A DNA stretch of 60,000 nt from Polytrichum commune. Its lineage: Eukaryota > Streptophyta > Polytrichopsida > Polytrichales > Polytrichaceae. This document shows, piece by piece, positions 55,601 to 60,000 of the stretch (position 1 is its first letter; each line of letters opens with the position of its first letter). The notes below the pieces were generated by a model that ran no database searches, was not told the origin of the DNA, and saw only the letters and a program-made list of their open reading frames with translations. Both the position numbers and the translations under genes were made by a program. Where the stretch lies: positions 4,590,001 through 4,650,000 of the forward strand of contig OX485806.1 of assembly GCA_950295325.1 (NCBI GenBank), written 5' to 3'.

Positions 55601-57701
55601 AATTTCCTTGCTCTCCTATTCCTACCTCCAACGGGGCATCTCCTCTCCTAGCCCTAGTAGTTACCGCTAGTGCAGGTGCTTCTTCAACCACACCCTTACC
55701 CTTCACTAACTCATATGTAATAGCATTGGTGTGAGGAGGCCATTGACTTTGCTCCTCTCCAATTCTCGTTGGGAGAGGAAGCATGTCATCACATGTGGCC
55801 TCCAACACTCCATCCATGAACCTAACATCTTGGGAGTTAGATGGTCCCGGATCCGTTGGAGGCGCTTGTCTCCCGTTACTACCATTAGGTGGAACTCCTT
55901 GTCTATTTTGTATTGGAATGTAACCGGTTGTAGTTTGCAAGCCCGCCGGTGGATGAAAAGTTTGCCTAGCATTACTATGGTCATAGTATAAGTTAGGTGG
56001 CCTAAGTTCATTGGCCGGTACTCCTTGTGGCCTAGCACCTCGCATATTATCCCTTGCTTGTTGTTGTGGATTAGCCACCGGGTAAGGGACATTAATTATT
56101 TTGTCCGGTTGGCGACACGTATCCGAGGGATGACTTCCTCCACAATTACTACAATTAAACTCTTGACCTTCGGACCAACATTGTCCTTGAGCGTGCCACC
56201 TTCCACAAAAGGGATGAAATTCCTTCTTCTCTAAATTTTGGCCACCTTGCCCTCTAGGTTGTGGTCCTCTATTGCTTCCATTTCCATAGTGAGGTGGCGC
56301 TTGACCTCGTTGATTTTGTTGAGGTGGGTTACCGTTTCCTCTTTGGTCACGGTTTTGTCCACTTCTACAAAATTGACGCGTGTGGCCCGGTTGGCCACAT
56401 TGGACACACCATAATCCGGAAGAATGCCTACCCGACTCAACCGGGGGTGGAGGCCCCGGTTGTTGACTCCGGATCATTAATGACATTTGATCCGTGAGGC
56501 TTTGCATTTGTTTTATCATAGCCTCTTGGAATCCTAGTTGGCTAGCACCTAATCTTCTCTCAACCTCCTCCAAGTGTGGATCCGTTCTAGGGGCCGGTAG
56601 TGCCAAAAGAGGTGCCGGTTCCCTAACCGCTAAAGGTCGGGGACCGGTGTCCACAATGGCATATGGAATTTGGTTCTCATACTTAGCGGGTTCTACCGCT
56701 ACCACCCTAGGGCGTATGGGGATGAATTGTGGGATCAATTCATCCTCCCTTCTCCATAGCCTTTCGTGATCTTTATCCAAGTTTTCAATATCTCTAGCCG
56801 CACGCTTGGCATCCGCCAAGGTCAAGGGATTCCTTTCTAGAACACCCCTAATAGTTCCGGACTTAAAAAACCCTTGAATGAAAAATTGCTTTAGCGTGTC
56901 GTCGTTGAGCATGGTACCCACAAATCTAGTGCACACTAAATCAAACCTCCTAATGTAAGCCGAAATTTCTTCCTCCCTTCCTTGCTTCAATGACGACAAT
57001 GCCCTTAATGCGGTACTTTGACCCACTTCCGGCCTAAATTCGTTAAGAAACTCCCTTTGTAATTGTTCCCATCCCCTAAAATGTCCCTCGGCATGATCCC
57101 GATACCATTCATAGGCTTCCCCCTCTAGAGTGGTAGGAAACCACACTAACCAATAACCCGGGTCGGTTATGAGGAAGCTAGCCAACCGTTCGATATACCG
57201 TTCCATGTGCCGAGAGGGGTCCTCATCCTTGGTCCCATAAAATTTAGGGAGATGAGATGGCATATCCATCGCCGCTAAATTTTGTGGAACCACAATTGGT
57301 AGGCCTCTTGGCCTAACCAATGGGTCTATTGGAGGTATAGGAGGTATGGGCGGAATTGGGGGTATGGGTGGTGGATCCATCCCCCGTTCCTCGGCCATGG
57401 TGACCGGTGAACTATTCAACAATCCCCTATCAACTTCTACCGGGAATTCTTTTCTAAGTGTGTAATTTTCCGAAGAAGTTTCACCACTCAATTTGGAGGG
57501 AGTGATCTCCTCTTCAAGTTGAGCTCCAAGTTCTAAGGTGTCTAGAATTGACCTAGTCCTAGGTTCGACGTTCAAACAACTCTCTATTCTAACATTATCT
57601 TGTTCTAATCTATCACTGATTTTAGAGGACCGCCTCTTTCGAGTAGATTTCTCTAGTCCTACTATCAAACTTGGTTTTTGTGAGCGAGTCCTACCTTGCA
57701 T
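52659..57701 (-). CDS. Gag-protease-integrase polyprotein with RT/RNase H deleted in frame
   Basis: Single ORF of 1680 residues. Order: a proline-rich segment (PPIPPIPP), a retrotransposon gag domain at roughly 150-320 (PKFYGTKDEDP, WFPTTLEGEAYEWY), a CCHC knuckle near 435 (CVQCGQPGHTRQFC), a retropepsin-like motif near 847 (VLVDGGSSLNIL), then the first RT residues (AWSYDELKGIP ... RPIRQKERRM). At about residue 1229 (54010-54018) the frame jumps directly to the end of an RNase H/connection region (ADHLSRL). All RT catalytic motifs and the RNase H are gone. Integrase follows: a zinc motif ending CDACQRYA, catalytic Asp in WGIDYVG, Asp in VSDRGTHF, Glu in GQTERVN, then WLGPYLV (GPY/F). No chromodomain is seen. 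Confidence 0.9.
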   Translation of the reverse strand: MQGRTRSQKPSLIVGLEKSTRKRRSSKISDRLEQDNVRIESCLNVEPRTRSILDTLELGAQLEEEITPSKLSGETSSENYTLRKEFPVEVDRGLLNSSPVTMAEERGMDPPPIPPIPPIPPIPPIDPLVRPRGLPIVVPQNLAAMDMPSHLPKFYGTKDEDPSRHMERYIERLASFLITDPGYWLVWFPTTLEGEAYEWYRDHAEGHFRGWEQLQREFLNEFRPEVGQSTALRALSSLKQGREEEISAYIRRFDLVCTRFVGTMLNDDTLKQFFIQGFFKSGTIRGVLERNPLTLADAKRAARDIENLDKDHERLWRREDELIPQFIPIRPRVVAVEPAKYENQIPYAIVDTGPRPLAVREPAPLLALPAPRTDPHLEEVERRLGASQLGFQEAMIKQMQSLTDQMSLMIRSQQPGPPPPVESGRHSSGLWCVQCGQPGHTRQFCRSGQNRDQRGNGNPPQQNQRGQAPPHYGNGSNRGPQPRGQGGQNLEKKEFHPFCGRWHAQGQCWSEGQEFNCSNCGGSHPSDTCRQPDKIINVPYPVANPQQQARDNMRGARPQGVPANELRPPNLYYDHSNARQTFHPPAGLQTTTGYIPIQNRQGVPPNGSNGRQAPPTDPGPSNSQDVRFMDGVLEATCDDMLPLPTRIGEEQSQWPPHTNAITYELVKGKGVVEEAPALAVTTRARRGDAPLEVGIGEQGNYSSDEEINLSELDRVARRATKDVERENIILQDRERTNAVHDLDNSDVGEWEGPGVPVDEFDVVGNSKVERSTGYDLWADLSTLKADITFGQLLEISPTARKTLKEGMPVHKRMRKVKAKIAARIQSQGGRDVKAIEIEVVIVDKVVPNVLVDGGSSLNILPEDTMKKLGLGLTGPSPLVINMANQSSTTPLGMIKDCRMTTGGEEYLVTFHVIKMHSNKDTFPILLGRPWLRMANAMVNWGGPKPSITYGPEGNRVIVSIGSLEGWMKKEMYLPLEKEIDDLNENEIGKALVGVVHPEGQRVVIDSGSGSLGPNFYNYGDNGDYAQWLREYPESEVDVMVTFHQVGLGSEFPSVSLGEGSLLEPCEALTEEEWVSGGLTPWVDDVEEGEVSLIHVDGTQEEDVIIESSKLEEPLHFKTTSTGIVVGQDVKDYPNVPSDWYRNKEEQAHVSEADWRYVDVKLKNGKTRQMKMGSKLGEKEVREYSNLVDEFSDTFAWSYDELKGIPREMVEHRIPLIPGARPIRQKERRMHLQADHLSRLSEEIGKNPVNDMLVDDSLFVVTSTPEWYAGIVEFLTTHKLPKEWTKEERRKVRVNSRQFVVVGHRLFRRGSDGILRRCVSKTEVEAILIACHDSACGGHFSGQLTGQKILRAGYFWPTLFKDAHDYVRKCDACQRYARDDLRMEMPLHVSLPLIPFEKWGIDYVGEVHPQSSKGMKYIVVATEYLTKWAEAKAVKTDTAEHAATFMYENIISRFGVPKILVSDRGTHFLNYLIREMTEKFKIDHRKTTPYHPQTNGQTERVNGILVSILRKTVIDSKRDWDTKLTAALWAYRTTYKVTTRATPFSLVYGLEATLPIEYEVESLRVAVSTRLTENQSLRNRLTDLEALDEGRSMAAQHIEAIQRRRKITFDKRHKRRALTPGMMVMIQDARKLEFPAKFNAVWLGPYLVYEVFPNNSIQLETLNGELFPTRTSGSRCKEYRA

Positions 57702-58588
57702 TCCATAAGAATCGATCGACCCTCACTTGACCACACATAATCCTAGCAATTCCCCTCTTAATATTTTCACTTGTCTTGGTGTGGTTATAATTTTTTTAGG
57801 AGGTGAGGAAAAGAACCTGCAAGCCCACTTAGGTGAAAGAATCCCAATAGGGGATAGGCATGTTCATGTTAATTTTTTGGTTAAGTCGGAGCATCACCTC
57901 CGCACCTTCCCGCAAATTAACACTCACCACAATACCGATTGTGAGGGGGTGACCTTCCGAGTAGATTATGTTAAAAGTCGAGGCTTCACCCTTCAACTTC
58001 TCACACCATCCACAATTCGGGAATTACCCTCTACAACGGATAACAACAATCACGAGTACAAAAGGCATTCCTTAATTAGTTAATGAGTTCACTTTGAAGA
58101 AATAAACATACCTTGAGCAATCGCATCCCCCTGTGAGTTAGCACTCCCCTCAATCGTGACTCAATGTAACAACACCATAAACTTTGTGAAATATTAATTT
58201 AATCTAGAGCATGAAATGACAACTCCCAAAACTTTGAGACTCACCTCGAGGTGAGTGTCAAAGTTCAATGTCCTAAGGTGAATTTACCCTCTAATGTTTT
58301 AATGAGCTACTCGGTTATAGGTTCCTTTTAAGTTCTTAGCAAATCCCCAAAAAGGTTGAGGACGCACCTTCGCCGCGCTCCTTCCTCAAAAATGAATTTG
58401 CGTAATTGACAATGCAATTCATTCCAAGGAATAGTTGAAATACAATGAATTCAAATGTAATCCAAAGAGAGAATACTTACCGAGTTTCGGGTGCTCCTTC
58501 CCTTCTCTCAAGTTTGTGTCTCCAATTTTTCCTAGTTGCCTCCAAGTCTCCTAGTCGCCTCCAAGTCTTGTAACTACCTTCCGCTTCG
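57702..58588 (-). other. Untranslated leader of the retrotransposon
   Basis: This lies between the 5' LTR and the gag start. The only open frame of note is a 118-codon + strand frame at 57727-58083 with no recognisable domain; I do not count it as a gene. Confidence 0.6.
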
Positions 58589-58606
58589 CTCCCGGCGGAC
58601 GCACCA
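58589..58606 (-). promoter_or_regulatory. Candidate tRNA primer-binding site
   Basis: Four bases inside the 5' LTR, in element sense, the sequence TGGTGCGTCCGCCGGGA could pair with a tRNA 3' end finishing in CACCA. I could not assign the tRNA. Confidence 0.5.
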
Positions 58607-58610
58607 ATTA

Positions 58611-60000
58611 TGTGAGGCCAAACCCCCCACCCTTAAGCGTCCGTAGTCCGAGTAGTGGGTTTGGGCTCACATTCCTCCGCGGTATTGGATTTGGACTTGG
58701 ATGAGTCCATAGTGCAAGGTTCACCCTTCAAGTGGTCTTGGATTTAACTAGCTCCTTCATAAACCCAGCTCCTTCATAAACCCAGCTTCTTAGCTTCTAA
58801 CTAAACAAACCCAGCTCCTTCATAAACCCAGCTCTTTACTTTCTAACTAAACAAACCCAGCTCCTTCATAAACCCAGCTCCTTCATGAACCCACAACTTT
58901 GTAGTTGTAATCCCCAACTACCTCACTAATTATTCAAGCCCTTAACTAATCTTCCTACCTAATTTCCCTAATTCTACTAACAACCCCTTTCTAATCACAC
59001 AATTCTTCTCTAATCCTAAAATCCTAAAATCCTAGAGAGGAGAGGGGGAGAGAGAATTTCCTAACTTCACTAAGACTAACTAATCCACACAAGTATATTT
59101 TTGCACTCATCACAACATCAAGTGCTCAACTCTTAAACATGGAACTTGCAACCACGTGTATTCAAAACATGAACTTAAAGTACCACAAATTGGAATCATG
59201 AATTAACTTTAAAATCCTTCACGTCAACACTAATTCTACCAAGAGGTCAAGCCCTCTTCAAGGCTAACAAGCCTTGGCTCTCAAACTAAAAACTAAGCAC
59301 ACACATGTGCTCCAATATGGCTTCCCACACCCACACTTATAACTCGTGGGGTGCCTTGGAGCACAAAGGAAAGAGAGGATGAGTGAGGGAAGAATAAGGG
59401 ATTATATAGTAAGCTTGAGGGGGTGAGCACCCTCAAGGCTCACGATAAGCCCTTGAGATTTCCTCCTACTTAGTAGGCGCCAATCCTATCTTCTAAGCCT
59501 TCCTCCCTCAAATGATCAACAAGGATCCTAATTCGAACATTTAACTAGCCTTGGCTTTCTACCTACCACACTTTACCAAACTTGGGATGCTTCAACCCAA
59601 ACTTAGCCTCCTTCGCTTTCCGCCGCCATAACTTTCTCCCCTTACTTTTCCAAATCGTCGCTCACCACTTAATTCAAACCACGATGCTTAACTCGTGATT
59701 TGATTGGTGCTTTGAGAATTTGCTTATCCTCCACCTTGCATTCTTCCTTGGGCCTTCCCCATTAAGTGGCCATGATGAGGTGGTCCACTTGTGCGCTCCA
59801 TGTGATCCTCCATTCATCCCAATTCGAATGCACTTGCCTCTTGAGTCACTTTGGTTGTCTCCATCCATTTGTACTAGCCTACTCACTAACTATTCAATCC
59901 AAGTTCTCCTTACCTATCCTCATTCACTCAAATCCTTCCGAAGGTAAAAACACAATAACAACTCACATCCTAGCCTCTTACAACATGGTACTTCTAATAC
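58611..60000 (-). repeat. 5' LTR (cut by the window end)
   Basis: It repeats 51099-52488 without a difference that I could see. About 109 bp should remain beyond the window. Short frames at 59674-59947 are exact copies of those at 52162-52435 in the other LTR and are not genes. Confidence 0.9.

Larger units (their letters stand above)
51099..60000 (-). mobile_element. Young Ty3/gypsy LTR retrotransposon lacking RT and RNase H
   Basis: The 3' LTR is 51099-52597 and the 5' LTR starts at 58611; by offset it should end near 60109, outside the window. The two LTRs look identical wherever both are visible, so the insertion is recent. One 1680-codon gag-pol ORF fills the interior on the minus strand. 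The left flank is ATGAA (51094-51098); its partner is beyond the window. The host is the LINE ORF2. Confidence 0.9.

Overview
The window is nuclear DNA of a land plant. The evidence is a multi-exon TIR-NB-ARC-LRR resistance gene with GT-AG introns, plant-type ZF-HD fingers, Ty3/gypsy, LINE, SINE, PIF/Harbinger and MULE-like elements, and long AT-rich spacers. I cannot name the species. The domain make-up of the resistance gene and the transposon cargo make me suspect a non-angiosperm lineage (fern, lycophyte, bryophyte or gymnosperm), but that is only an impression. Almost everything except the resistance gene is mobile-element DNA in various states of decay.

Layout. 1-2736: a 5'-truncated Ty3/gypsy integrase fragment and its LTR. 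2.9-5.7 kb: a decayed PIF/Harbinger element with a trihelix ORF on + and a transposase on -. 5.7-9.3 kb: no gene seen. 9.37-14.77 kb: a large broken inverted repeat whose middle holds a 1.55-kb long-TIR element with a perfect 9-bp target duplication (TSD), and whose right arm holds a 1.1-kb Harbinger-type element with TAA TSD. 14.87-15.24 kb: a tRNA-derived SINE. 17.27-26.70 kb: an intact seven-exon gene predicted to encode about 1512 residues in the order ZF-HD x2, TIR, NB-ARC, LRR, unassigned domain, ZZ finger; all six splice junctions agree in phase. 27.6-28.2 kb: minisatellites.

28362-39313: a complete 10.95-kb MULE-like transposon with terminal inverted repeats and a perfect 10-bp TSD. 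It has two divergent genes: a zinc-finger/DDE/SWIM-type transposase on - and, on +, a seven-exon gene joining a ParB-like motif to a beta-class DNA amino-methyltransferase-like domain. Arrays of a palindrome with a GTTAAC core lie between them. Both genes now carry stops or frameshifts.

39.3-51.1 kb (continuing beyond the window): a LINE with an RRM-like ORF1, a repeat-coded A/C-rich linker, a 2A-like motif and an APE-type endonuclease. It is split by a solo LTR (TSD TATCC) that itself holds two further solo LTRs, and by a very young LTR retrotransposon (51099 to past the window end). The young element has LTRs that look identical and one 1680-codon gag-pol ORF, from which reverse transcriptase and RNase H are missing in frame.

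The strongest candidates for something undescribed are the ParB-methyltransferase transposon cargo, the resistance protein with zinc-finger domains at both ends, and the recently mobile RT-less retrotransposon.
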